DNA of 64,000 nucleotides from Akkermansia muciniphila. GTDB lineage: Bacteria; Pseudomonadota; Gammaproteobacteria; Burkholderiales; Burkholderiaceae_C. The stretch's first letter is position 1. Every line of letters starts with the position of its first letter. The notes beneath the pieces are model-generated. The model was not told where the DNA came from. It saw only the letters and a program-made list of their open reading frames with translations, and searched no databases. The translations under genes were made by a program, and so were the position numbers. The stretch lies in NCBI GenBank assembly GCA_943331105.2, contig CALQKH020000012.1, positions 62,001 through 126,000 on the forward strand, in the 5' to 3' direction. Of this stretch, positions 55,350 to 62,585 are shown piece after piece.

Positions 55350-55366
55350 TTCAGAGCCTGATTTTT
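55342..55366 (+). terminator. Terminator-like hairpin at the end of pufB
   Basis: A 7-bp stem with a 3-nt loop (55342-55358, one G-U pair) includes the pufB stop codon and is followed after TGA by five U. It could terminate part of the transcripts or protect a pufB-only mRNA. Confidence 0.5.
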
Positions 55367-55393
55367 CAACCATAGATTGACGGAGTCACTGTC

Positions 55394-55618
55394 ATGCAAA
55401 ACACGAGCCACCTCAATGAGACCCATTCGCGTGCGGATGAGTCTCCTGCGTACTGGTCCATTTTCCTCATCGGATTCGGATGTCTGTTCGTGGTCGTCGT
55501 ACTGGCCAAACTGGTCGGCGTTCACTGGCGGGATCTGCTGCCTGGTGCAGAAGATGCCAAGAGCATGAGTCAGGGTGTGAAAGCTGCGGTGTACACCTTC
55601 ATGTCCCACATCATTTAG
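55394..55618 (+). CDS. Unknown single-helix membrane protein between pufB and pufA (PufX-like in form)
   Basis: A 74-residue protein: polar N-terminus (20 residues), one helix at about 20-42 ([20 protein letters not shown]), and a tail [12 protein letters not shown] followed by an amphipathic segment [14 protein letters not shown]. There is no A/B-type His in mid-helix, so it is not an antenna chain. Size and layout recall PufX of Rhodobacter (N-terminal soluble part, Gly in helix, C-terminal helix), but sequence identity is not evident and pufX lies after pufM there. GGAG is 8 nt before the ATG; pufA follows after 10 nt. It is probably a subunit or assembly factor of the LH1-RC complex; this is inference. 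Confidence 0.75.
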   Translation: MQNTSHLNETHSRADESPAYWSIFLIGFGCLFVVVVLAKLVGVHWRDLLPGAEDAKSMSQGVKAAVYTFMSHII

Positions 55619-55628
55619 GAGATTCACC

Positions 55629-55838
55629 ATGTGGAGAATTTGGCGACTTTACGACCCTTTGCGTGCCATGGTGCTGCAGGGTATTTTCTTGTTTGGCCTG
55701 GCCGCGATGATTCACCTCATCTTGCTCAGTACCAACAAATTCAACTGGCTCGACGGCGCGAAAAAACCCGTAGCAGCATCGGCGCAAAACTCGCCGCTGC
55801 CCGCTGCTGTGGCTTCGCTCCCAGCGCCCAAGTCCTGA
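55629..55838 (+). CDS. pufA: Light-harvesting complex 1 alpha subunit
   Basis: A 69-residue antenna polypeptide with [14 protein letters not shown], ligand H29 ([11 protein letters not shown]) and [11 protein letters not shown], as in betaproteobacterial LH1 alpha. A Pro/Ala-rich C-terminal tail of about 20 residues follows. AGGAGA lies 6 nt before the ATG. Confidence 0.97.
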   Translation: MWRIWRLYDPLRAMVLQGIFLFGLAAMIHLILLSTNKFNWLDGAKKPVAASAQNSPLPAAVASLPAPKS

Positions 55839-55891
55839 TCCAGGACTTGCCGTCCAGGTGCTGTCATTGAACTCCGCTCAATGCAGCACCT
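55830..55891 (+). promoter_or_regulatory. Two tandem hairpins between pufA and pufL
   Basis: Hairpin 1 (55830-55848) has an 8-bp stem and a 3-nt loop and spans the pufA stop. Hairpin 2 (55856-55891) has an 8-bp outer stem AGGTGCTG/CAGCACCT and a 6-bp inner stem CATTGA/TCAATG with a 7-nt loop. Such hairpins stabilise the pufBA message against 3' decay in Rhodobacter and set the LH1 to RC ratio. Confidence 0.75.
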
Positions 55892-55922
55892 GTTCATCCA
55901 CTGAAGGCAGGAGGACCCAACC

Positions 55923-56759
55923 ATGGCCATGCTGAATTTTGAGAAAAAGTACCGTGTTCGCGGTGGTACCCTGCTGGGTGGTGATTTGTTCGACTTTTGG
56001 GCCGGCCCGTTTTACGTCGGATTCTTCGGCGTCACAACCTTGTTCTTTTCGTTCCTGGGCACGGCGCTCATTTTGTGGGGAGCCTCACAAGGCCCGACCT
56101 GGAACCTTTGGCAAATCAGCATCGCACCGCCTGATTTGTCGTATGGCCTGCGCTTTGCACCCCTGATGGAAGGCGGCCTGTGGCAGCTCATCACGGTCTG
56201 TGCACTGGGCGCTTTTGGCTCTTGGATGATGCGAGAGGTCGAAATCTGCCGCAAGCTGGGCATGGGCTTTCATGTGCCTGTGGCTTTTGGTGTGGCGATC
56301 TCCGCGTATTTCACCTTGGTGGTGATTCGTCCCGTGCTGATGGGTGCGTGGGGCCACGGTTTTCCATATGGCATTTACAGCCACCTCGACTGGGTCTCCA
56401 ACGTGGGCTACCAGTACCTGCACTTTCATTACAACCCAGCGCACATGATTGCGGTGAGTTTCTTCTTTGCCAGCGTGTTTGCTTTGTCCTTGCACGGCGG
56501 TCTGATCCTGTCATCCACCAACCCGGCGCCGGGCACCGTGGTCAAAACACCTGAGCACGAGGACACGTTCTTCCGCGACATCATCGGCTACTCGATTGGC
56601 ACCTTGGGCATCCACCGTTTGGGTTTGTTCTTGGCCTTGGCTGCCGTGCTGTTCAGCGCCCTTTGCATCGTGCTCAGTGGTCCGTTCTGGAGCCGTGGTT
56701 GGCCCGAGTGGTGGAGCTGGTGGCTGAACATGCCGATCTGGTCCCAGTGGCCCGTCTGA
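55923..56759 (+). CDS. pufL: Photosynthetic reaction centre L subunit
   Basis: A 278-residue protein with five transmembrane helices. Ligands by position: H154 (accessory BChl), H174 (special pair), H191 and H231 (non-heme iron); HFHYNPAHM lies around 167-175. An AGGAGG sits 7 nt upstream of the ATG. Confidence 0.98.
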   Translation: MAMLNFEKKYRVRGGTLLGGDLFDFWAGPFYVGFFGVTTLFFSFLGTALILWGASQGPTWNLWQISIAPPDLSYGLRFAPLMEGGLWQLITVCALGAFGSWMMREVEICRKLGMGFHVPVAFGVAISAYFTLVVIRPVLMGAWGHGFPYGIYSHLDWVSNVGYQYLHFHYNPAHMIAVSFFFASVFALSLHGGLILSSTNPAPGTVVKTPEHEDTFFRDIIGYSIGTLGIHRLGLFLALAAVLFSALCIVLSGPFWSRGWPEWWSWWLNMPIWSQWPV

Positions 56760-56810
56760 GACGGTCTGAACGCACACAGCCCGAATCCAAAGAATTGAGG
56801 AGTTAAGCAA

Positions 56811-57788
56811 ATGGCCGACTATCAAAACCTGTTCACCACGGTACAAGCCGTGGGTCCGGTGCACCAAGGGGTGCCACTCGGACACGGCAACAGCCCACGG
56901 ACGGGGCAACCCCTGATCAACTACTGGGTGGGCAAGCTGGGCAATGCGCAGCTGGGTCCTATTTATCTGGGTGGTTTGGGTTTGATCTCGCTGATCTTGG
57001 GGTTGATCGCCTTTACCCTGATTGGCATGAACATGCTGGCTTCGGTCAACTACGATCCGATCCAGTTTGTGCGTCAGCTGTTCTGGTTGTCACTCGAGCC
57101 GCCTGCTCCCAGTTACGGCTTGAGCATGCCGCCCCTTAACCAAGGTGGCTGGTTCCTGATAGTGGGCCTGTTTCTCACAGCATCGGTGTTGTTCTGGTGG
57201 GCCCGCACTTACCGCCGTGCGGTGGAGTTGGGCATGGGCACGCACATCGCTTGGGCCTTCGCTGCAGCCATTTGGTTGTTCCTGGTGCTGGGCCTGTTCC
57301 GCCCCATCTTGATGGGTTCATGGGGCGAGGCTGTGCCCTACGGTATCTTCTCCCACCTCGATTGGACAGCGGCTTTCTCACTGCGCTACGGCAACTTGTT
57401 CTACAACCCGTTCCATGCCTTGTCCATCGTGTTCTTGTATGGCTCGGCCCTGTTGTTCGCCATGCACGGTGCCACCATTTTGGCGGTGACCCGCTTTGGC
57501 GGCGAGCGCGAAATCGAGCAGATCACCGACCGCGGCACGGCTTCTGAGCGCGCCGCTCTGTTCTGGCGCTGGACCATGGGCTTCAACGCCACGATGGAAT
57601 CGATCCACCGTTGGGCTTGGTGGTTTGCAGTCCTGTGTCCCATCACAGGCGGTATCGGCATCTTGCTGACCGGCACGGTGGTGGACAACTGGTACCTGTG
57701 GGCCATCAAGCACGGTGTGGCACCACCTTACCCCGAAATTTTCCCAGGGATGGTTGACCCTGCGCTGAGCACTGGAGCCAAGCCATGA
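56811..57788 (+). CDS. pufM: Photosynthetic reaction centre M subunit
   Basis: A 325-residue protein with five transmembrane helices. H182 (accessory BChl), H202 (special pair), H219, E234 and H266 (iron ligands) are all present. Its 3' end overlaps pufC by ATGA. Confidence 0.98.
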   Translation: MADYQNLFTTVQAVGPVHQGVPLGHGNSPRTGQPLINYWVGKLGNAQLGPIYLGGLGLISLILGLIAFTLIGMNMLASVNYDPIQFVRQLFWLSLEPPAPSYGLSMPPLNQGGWFLIVGLFLTASVLFWWARTYRRAVELGMGTHIAWAFAAAIWLFLVLGLFRPILMGSWGEAVPYGIFSHLDWTAAFSLRYGNLFYNPFHALSIVFLYGSALLFAMHGATILAVTRFGGEREIEQITDRGTASERAALFWRWTMGFNATMESIHRWAWWFAVLCPITGGIGILLTGTVVDNWYLWAIKHGVAPPYPEIFPGMVDPALSTGAKP

Positions 57789-58846
57789 ACATGACTATTT
57801 CCTTCTCTTCTGGCTGGACCGGCCGCATGGTCAAAGCTTTGGGACTGACACTGGCGGGTTTGGTGCTGGCCGGCTGTGAGCGCCCGATTCCCGAAAGCGT
57901 ACAAAGCGGCTACCGGGGCACCGGTATGGCGCAGGTCTACAACCCTCGCCTGCTCGAAGTCAAAACCGAGCTCAACCAACCGCCAGCGGTCATCCCGTCA
58001 CCTGGATCCGAAGGCCCCAAGGCTTCGCAGGCTTACAAAAACGTCAAGGTGCTGGGCAACTTGAGCGTGGGCGAGTTCAACCGGCTGATGGTCTCGATGA
58101 CCAACTGGGTGGCTCCTAAAGAGGGTTGTGCCTATTGCCACGCCTTGCCTAACTTTGAAGATGACAGCAAGTACACCAAGGTGGTGGCACGTCGGATGGT
58201 CGAGATGACGCAACACATCAACTCGGATTGGCAGCCGCACGTTGCACAAACAGGGGTGACTTGCTACACCTGCCACCGCGGCGAGCCGGTCCCAAGTGCC
58301 ATCTGGTTCAAAGCCAACCACCAGCCTTACGGATCCAACTTCATGGGTGACAAGGCGGGCCAAAACGAGCCCTCTCCGGTGGTCAATTTGTCCTCTTTGC
58401 CCAACGACCCGTTCACACCATTTTTGCTGGGCAATGAAAACATCCGCCTCAATGGTCCCACTGCGCTGCCATCGGGCAACCGCCAGTCGATCAAGCAGGG
58501 CGAGTGGACCTATGGCTTGATGACCCACATGTCGACCGCCTTGGGTGTCAATTGCACGTATTGCCACAACACGCAATCGTTCCAAAACTGGGAAATCAGC
58601 CCCCCACAAAGGACGACGGCTTGGCATGGGATCCGCATGGCGCGCGATTTGAACCTGACTTACATGGAGCCTTTGACCGAGGTGTTCCCGGCGCACCGAA
58701 AGGGACCGTTGGGTGATGTGGCCAAGCTCAACTGCGCCACTTGCCACCAAGGCGCTTACAAACCGCTCAATGGTGCACCCATGGCCAAAGACTTCCCTGA
58801 GCTACTCAAGCCCGCTTTGGCCGCTGCCAAAGTGGCGGCCAAGTAG
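57785..58846 (+). CDS. pufC: Photosynthetic reaction centre tetraheme cytochrome c subunit
   Basis: A 353-residue protein with a lipobox LAGC (C31) and four CxxCH heme motifs near residues 115 (CAYCH), 160 (CYTCH), 257 (CTYCH) and 317 (CATCH). It re-reduces the special pair from periplasmic carriers. The start at 57785 is the overlap ATG; internal ATGs near 57824 would also keep the lipobox. Confidence 0.97.
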   Translation: MNMTISFSSGWTGRMVKALGLTLAGLVLAGCERPIPESVQSGYRGTGMAQVYNPRLLEVKTELNQPPAVIPSPGSEGPKASQAYKNVKVLGNLSVGEFNRLMVSMTNWVAPKEGCAYCHALPNFEDDSKYTKVVARRMVEMTQHINSDWQPHVAQTGVTCYTCHRGEPVPSAIWFKANHQPYGSNFMGDKAGQNEPSPVVNLSSLPNDPFTPFLLGNENIRLNGPTALPSGNRQSIKQGEWTYGLMTHMSTALGVNCTYCHNTQSFQNWEISPPQRTTAWHGIRMARDLNLTYMEPLTEVFPAHRKGPLGDVAKLNCATCHQGAYKPLNGAPMAKDFPELLKPALAAAKVAAK

Positions 58847-58875
58847 TCTCACCAGCGCCAAACCGGACACTTGTC

Positions 58876-59688
58876 ATGGAAGCCAGCCCTACACTTCATG
58901 ACCCGCTGTCCGGCGTGGTGGTGGTGCTGCTGGCCGACTTTTTGCGACAACACCAAGGTTGGGGTTGGTTGCGCCTGGTGGCTGGAGCGACGCCTTATAA
59001 AGATGTACCCGGCTTGACCATGGTCAAGGTCATGGGCAGCGGGCATGGCGGGGGCTTTAGCCTCAGGCCCAGCGCCACGCACCAAGGTCTGATCTGCAAT
59101 TTCAGCCATCTCGATTTGGCGCTTCAATTTTTGGACAGTCCGGCCGTGCAGGCCTACCGCAGCCGCGCCCGCGAGTGTTGGACGGGCGTACTGTCGGTGC
59201 AGTCGGCCAGAGGCCATTGGGACAAGCAAGCCTGGCAAACCAGCAGCCCAGAATCTTTGGGCCAACATGCCGACAGACAAGAGGATGGGCGTGCACCTTT
59301 GGCGGTGCTGACACGGGCCAGCATTGTGCCCACCAAGGCCATGGCCTTTTGGCGTTATGCACCTGCGGCACAGGCCGATCTGTCAAAAGCCCCTGGCTGT
59401 CTTTTGGCCATGGGATTGGGCGAAGCGCCCTTGGTGCGTCAATGCACCTTCAGTTTGTGGCAAGACACCGCCAGCATGCTTCAGTACGCCCGGCAAGGTG
59501 CGCACCAAGTGGCCAGTGCCGCTGCTTACAAACACCAGTTTTTCTCGGAATCGCTTTTTGTTCGCATGCAGGTTTTGCAAATGGCCGGCGTTTGGTTGGG
59601 CCGCAGTTATGAACCTCAGGTGATCAAAGTACCTTTCGACGCACCATCTGCTGCGCTGGTGCCTGAGCTGGAGCCCAGCCATGTCTGA
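58876..59688 (+). CDS. crtA: Spheroidene monooxygenase
   Basis: A 270-residue CrtA that adds the C2 keto group to spheroidene with oxygen. FSLRPSATHQGLICNF, TRASIVPTKAMAFWRYAP and the KHQFFSESLFVRM stretch are family segments. It predicts spheroidenone under aerobic growth. It follows pufC directly and overlaps crtD by 8 nt. Confidence 0.9.
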   Translation: MEASPTLHDPLSGVVVVLLADFLRQHQGWGWLRLVAGATPYKDVPGLTMVKVMGSGHGGGFSLRPSATHQGLICNFSHLDLALQFLDSPAVQAYRSRARECWTGVLSVQSARGHWDKQAWQTSSPESLGQHADRQEDGRAPLAVLTRASIVPTKAMAFWRYAPAAQADLSKAPGCLLAMGLGEAPLVRQCTFSLWQDTASMLQYARQGAHQVASAAAYKHQFFSESLFVRMQVLQMAGVWLGRSYEPQVIKVPFDAPSAALVPELEPSHV

Positions 59689-61213
59689 GCACCGTGTGGT
59701 CATCGTCGGTGCCGGAATGGGCGGTTTGTGCAGTGCCATTTCGTTGGCGTATCAAGGTTTGCATGTGACCGTGGTTGAAGCTTCTGATGCCCCCGGTGGC
59801 AAAGTGCACAGCCGGGAGGTCAATGGCGCACACATCGACAGCGGCCCCACAGTGTTCACCATGCGCTGGGTCTTGGATGACTTGTTGCGCAGCGTAGGCA
59901 CCAGTGTCGAGTCTGAAATGCGCATTGCGCCTTTGAAGGTCTTGGCACGGCATTTTTGGCCCGATGGCAGCCAGCTCGATTTGTCGGCCAACGCTCACGA
60001 AAGCGAAGCGGCCATTGCCGCTTGGTCCAGTGGCGATGAAGCCCGCCGTTTTCGTGAATTTTGCAAAACCACGCGCCAGCTTTACGCCACACTGGAAGGC
60101 CCCATGATCCGCGCCCAGCGCCCCAGCATGGGCGGCTTCATGGGCGACTTGGGCTTGCGTGGTTTGGGTGTTCTGGCCCAACTCGGTCCCATGCGCAGCC
60201 TATGGCAGCAGTTGGGTCAACAATTTTCAGATCCGCGTTTGCGTCAATTGTTCGCCCGGTATGCCACCTACTGCGGCTCATCACCATGGCAGTCTCCCGC
60301 CACTTTGATGTTGATCGCGCAAGTTGAGATGGACGGGGTTTGGTCGGTGGATGGGGGAATGGTCGGTATGGCCCAAGCGCTGGCCCGTGTAGCCAAACGC
60401 CATGGTGCGATGTTCCGTTACCAAAGCACTTGCCAGCGCATCGAGCAGCGCCAAGGCAAGGTGAGTGGTGTGCACTTGCAATCGGGTGAATTTTTACCTG
60501 CAGACCGAGTGATTTTCAATGGCGATGCAGGCGCTTTGCGCCAAGGTTTATTGGGCGATGGTGTGCGCCGTGCAGTGCCCTCTGAAGCCCCGCCGCGCTC
60601 TTTGTCGGCGGTGACTTGGTCCATGCACACCCCCACCGAGGGCGTCACCCTTGACCGTCACAACGTCTTTTTTCAGAGCACTTACGCCAGCGAGTTTGAA
60701 GACATCTTTGAGCGCCAGCTTTTGCCGCAAAGCCCCACGGTGTATGTGTGCGCTCAAGACCGACCCGCTCAGTTGGCGCCCGGCTTGGCCGAGCGTATTT
60801 TTTGTTTGGTCAACGCCCCCGCCTGTGGTGATGGCAACGGCATCACTGAGGAGGCTATAGAGCAATGCCAAACCCACACTTTTCAGCATCTTCAGAAGCT
60901 GGGTCTGTCACTGCAGCCCACGCCGGCCAACAGCATCCGCACGACACCGCAAGATTTTCATCAGCGCTTTCCGGCGAGCGGGGGGGCGCTGTACGGGCAG
61001 GCGACGCACGGCTGGACCAGTATCTTCAGCAGACCTGGCTCCACCACGCCCCTACAGGGCCTGTATTTAGCGGGGGGCAGCGTGCATCCGGGGCCGGGCG
61101 TGCCGATGGCAGCCTTGTCCGGGCAACGGGCGGCCGAGGCCGTGATGGCGAGCCTCGTTTCGACCAGAACGTTCCAGACGGGGGCTACCTTTGGTGGTAT
61201 GTCGACGCCATGA
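59681..61213 (+). CDS. crtD: 1-hydroxycarotenoid 3,4-desaturase
   Basis: A 510-residue phytoene-desaturase-type flavoprotein with FAD loop VVIVGAGMGGL near residues 6-16, EASDAPGGKVHS and the C-terminal GLYLAGGSVHPGPGVPMAAL. It introduces the C3-C4 double bond in the spheroidene pathway. Its last 349 nt overlap the open frame of crtC. Confidence 0.93.
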   Translation: MSEHRVVIVGAGMGGLCSAISLAYQGLHVTVVEASDAPGGKVHSREVNGAHIDSGPTVFTMRWVLDDLLRSVGTSVESEMRIAPLKVLARHFWPDGSQLDLSANAHESEAAIAAWSSGDEARRFREFCKTTRQLYATLEGPMIRAQRPSMGGFMGDLGLRGLGVLAQLGPMRSLWQQLGQQFSDPRLRQLFARYATYCGSSPWQSPATLMLIAQVEMDGVWSVDGGMVGMAQALARVAKRHGAMFRYQSTCQRIEQRQGKVSGVHLQSGEFLPADRVIFNGDAGALRQGLLGDGVRRAVPSEAPPRSLSAVTWSMHTPTEGVTLDRHNVFFQSTYASEFEDIFERQLLPQSPTVYVCAQDRPAQLAPGLAERIFCLVNAPACGDGNGITEEAIEQCQTHTFQHLQKLGLSLQPTPANSIRTTPQDFHQRFPASGGALYGQATHGWTSIFSRPGSTTPLQGLYLAGGSVHPGPGVPMAALSGQRAAEAVMASLVSTRTFQTGATFGGMSTP

Positions 61214-62073
61214 GTGACGACGGCCAACACGGCATCACCCTCATTGCTTTTGTGGGCAGTGTTTTCTCGCCTTACTACGCTTGGTCGCGTGGCCGAGGCC
61301 AAGCCAATCCAGACAACCATTGCGCGCTGAATGTGGCCATCTACAGCAAAGGTCAAGGCCGCTGGGCCATGACCGAGCGCGGTCAGCGCCACTGTTCGCG
61401 CACTGAGCGCCAGTTCAAGATTGGACCTAGCCAAATGAGCTGGGATGGCGATTGCTTGAACATTGACATCGACGAAGTGTGTGTGCCTATTCCGCGCCGC
61501 ATTCGGGGCCGCATCAAGCTCTGGCCACAGCAGTTGTTTGGATATTCCACACCGCTTGATGTGAATGGTCGTCACCGTTGGGGTCCACTTGCGCCATCTT
61601 CGCGCATCGAGGTCAACCTCAATGCCCCTGACTTGAAGTGGCAAGGTCACGCTTACCTGGATTCCAACGAGGGCGATGAGCCTGTGGACCAAGGTTTTCA
61701 TACCTGGGACTGGTCAAGGGCCCGCTCGCGCGACGGCAGCACGGTGGTGTTTTATGACATGCAAGCGCCAGACACCGAAGACCGCGTGTTGTCGCTGCGC
61801 TTCAGCCCCAAAGGCCAGGTGGAGCCGATGACCACGCCTGCGGTGCAGCGCTTGCCCAAAACCGGTTGGCGCATTGACCGTCGCATGCGCAGTTCGAAGC
61901 CTGTGCAGGTGCAAGAACAACTTGAAGACACGCCTTTTTATCAGCGTGCTTTGCTGCAATTTGATTACGCCGGTGAGCCTTTGCTCGCCTTTCACGAAAC
62001 CCTGTCGGTGCCACGTTTGGTGTCACCGGTGGTTCAAGCCATGCTGCCCTTTCGCATGCCAAGGCGGGCTTGA
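60865..62073 (+). CDS. crtC: Carotenoid 1,2-hydratase with a long N-terminal extension
   Basis: A 402-residue protein. The conserved CrtC part begins near residue 98 (FDQNVPDGGYLWWYVDAMS, GSVFSPYYAW) and continues to the C-terminus. The first ~97 residues lie inside crtD in another frame; the only in-frame ATG before the conserved part is at 60865, and no GTG or TTG occurs in between. The CrtC of Rubrivivax gelatinosus is likewise larger than that of Rhodobacter. It adds water to the 1,2 double bond of neurosporene or its derivatives. Confidence 0.85.
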   Translation: MPNPHFSASSEAGSVTAAHAGQQHPHDTARFSSALSGERGGAVRAGDARLDQYLQQTWLHHAPTGPVFSGGQRASGAGRADGSLVRATGGRGRDGEPRFDQNVPDGGYLWWYVDAMSDDGQHGITLIAFVGSVFSPYYAWSRGRGQANPDNHCALNVAIYSKGQGRWAMTERGQRHCSRTERQFKIGPSQMSWDGDCLNIDIDEVCVPIPRRIRGRIKLWPQQLFGYSTPLDVNGRHRWGPLAPSSRIEVNLNAPDLKWQGHAYLDSNEGDEPVDQGFHTWDWSRARSRDGSTVVFYDMQAPDTEDRVLSLRFSPKGQVEPMTTPAVQRLPKTGWRIDRRMRSSKPVQVQEQLEDTPFYQRALLQFDYAGEPLLAFHETLSVPRLVSPVVQAMLPFRMPRRA

Positions 62074-62074
62074 G

Positions 62075-62185
62075 ATGAACAACCTTGAACCTGATTTCAA
62101 GGCAACCCCATTCCTGGCCGTGGTGGCCAAGAATAGCCCTCGTGCGGGCCGTGCACGTCTTCTGCAAGGAGAAAACTATGTCTAA
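62075..62185 (+). CDS. Small leader ORF overlapping pucB
   Basis: The ATG lies 1 nt after the crtC stop; 36 codons (MNNLEPDFKATPFLAVVAKN...) follow and the TAA ends 8 nt inside pucB. No family is seen. Ribosomes finishing here could re-start at pucB, so it might couple pucB to crtC translation. Confidence 0.35.
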   Translation: MNNLEPDFKATPFLAVVAKNSPRAGRARLLQGENYV

Positions 62186-62330
62186 TTCAGACAAAGTCTG
62201 GCCAACGGGACTGACCCAGGCCGAATCGGAAGAGATTCACCGCAATCTCATCCAGGGTACGCAGATTTTCGGCATGATTGCCGCATTTGCTCACCTGTTG
62301 GCCTATATTTATTCACCCTGGCTCAAGTAA
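62178..62330 (+). CDS. pucB: Light-harvesting complex 2 beta subunit
   Basis: A 50-residue antenna polypeptide with the LH2-type KVWPTGLTQAESEEIHR head (H21) and ligand H39 (FAHLLAYIYSPWLK). AAGGAG precedes the ATG by 7 nt. The head motif separates it from LH1 beta. Confidence 0.95.
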   Translation: MSNSDKVWPTGLTQAESEEIHRNLIQGTQIFGMIAAFAHLLAYIYSPWLK

Positions 62331-62342
62331 AGGGGACACCTC

Positions 62343-62534
62343 ATGATCTATTCGAAAATGTGGTTGGTGGTGAAACCTTCGGTTGGTATTCCAGTGTTCA
62401 TTGCTGCGGTGGCGATTGCTTCCTTCAGCGTGCACTTGGCACTGACCTTGAACACCACCTGGGTGAAGGGCTTCCTCAATGGTGGCGCCAAAGTCGTTGC
62501 AACCGCTCCGGCGGATGCGGCGGTCAAGAAGTAA
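62343..62534 (+). CDS. pucA: Light-harvesting complex 2 alpha subunit (B800-820 type residues)
   Basis: A 63-residue antenna polypeptide: MWLVVKPSVGIPVF head, ligand H31, then TTW and a Lys/Ala tail. Aligned without gaps to the Rhodoblastus acidophilus LH2 alpha chain on H31, positions 44 and 45 are Phe-Leu instead of Tyr-Trp. This pair is the mark of blue-shifted B800-820 (LH3) complexes. The gene follows pucB by 12 nt. Confidence 0.95.
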   Translation: MIYSKMWLVVKPSVGIPVFIAAVAIASFSVHLALTLNTTWVKGFLNGGAKVVATAPADAAVKK

Positions 62535-62553
62535 CGGGCTTGTCCCGCCGAAA

Positions 62554-62577
62554 GGCCAGGCGCGCAAGCGCCTGGTC
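62554..62577 (+). promoter_or_regulatory. GCAA-loop hairpin between pucA and pucC
   Basis: An 8-bp perfect stem (62556-62563 with 62568-62575), extendable by a G-U and a G-C pair, is closed by a GCAA tetraloop. It is followed by a pyrimidine-rich stretch but no U-run. It probably protects the pucBA message and lowers expression of pucC. Confidence 0.7.
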
Positions 62578-62585
62578 CTTCCTCT

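Noticed and set aside
55394..55618. Calling the gene between pufB and pufA a true pufX homologue.
   Set aside because: Only size and layout are similar; no convincing residue-by-residue match was seen, and its place in the operon differs. Kept as unknown protein.
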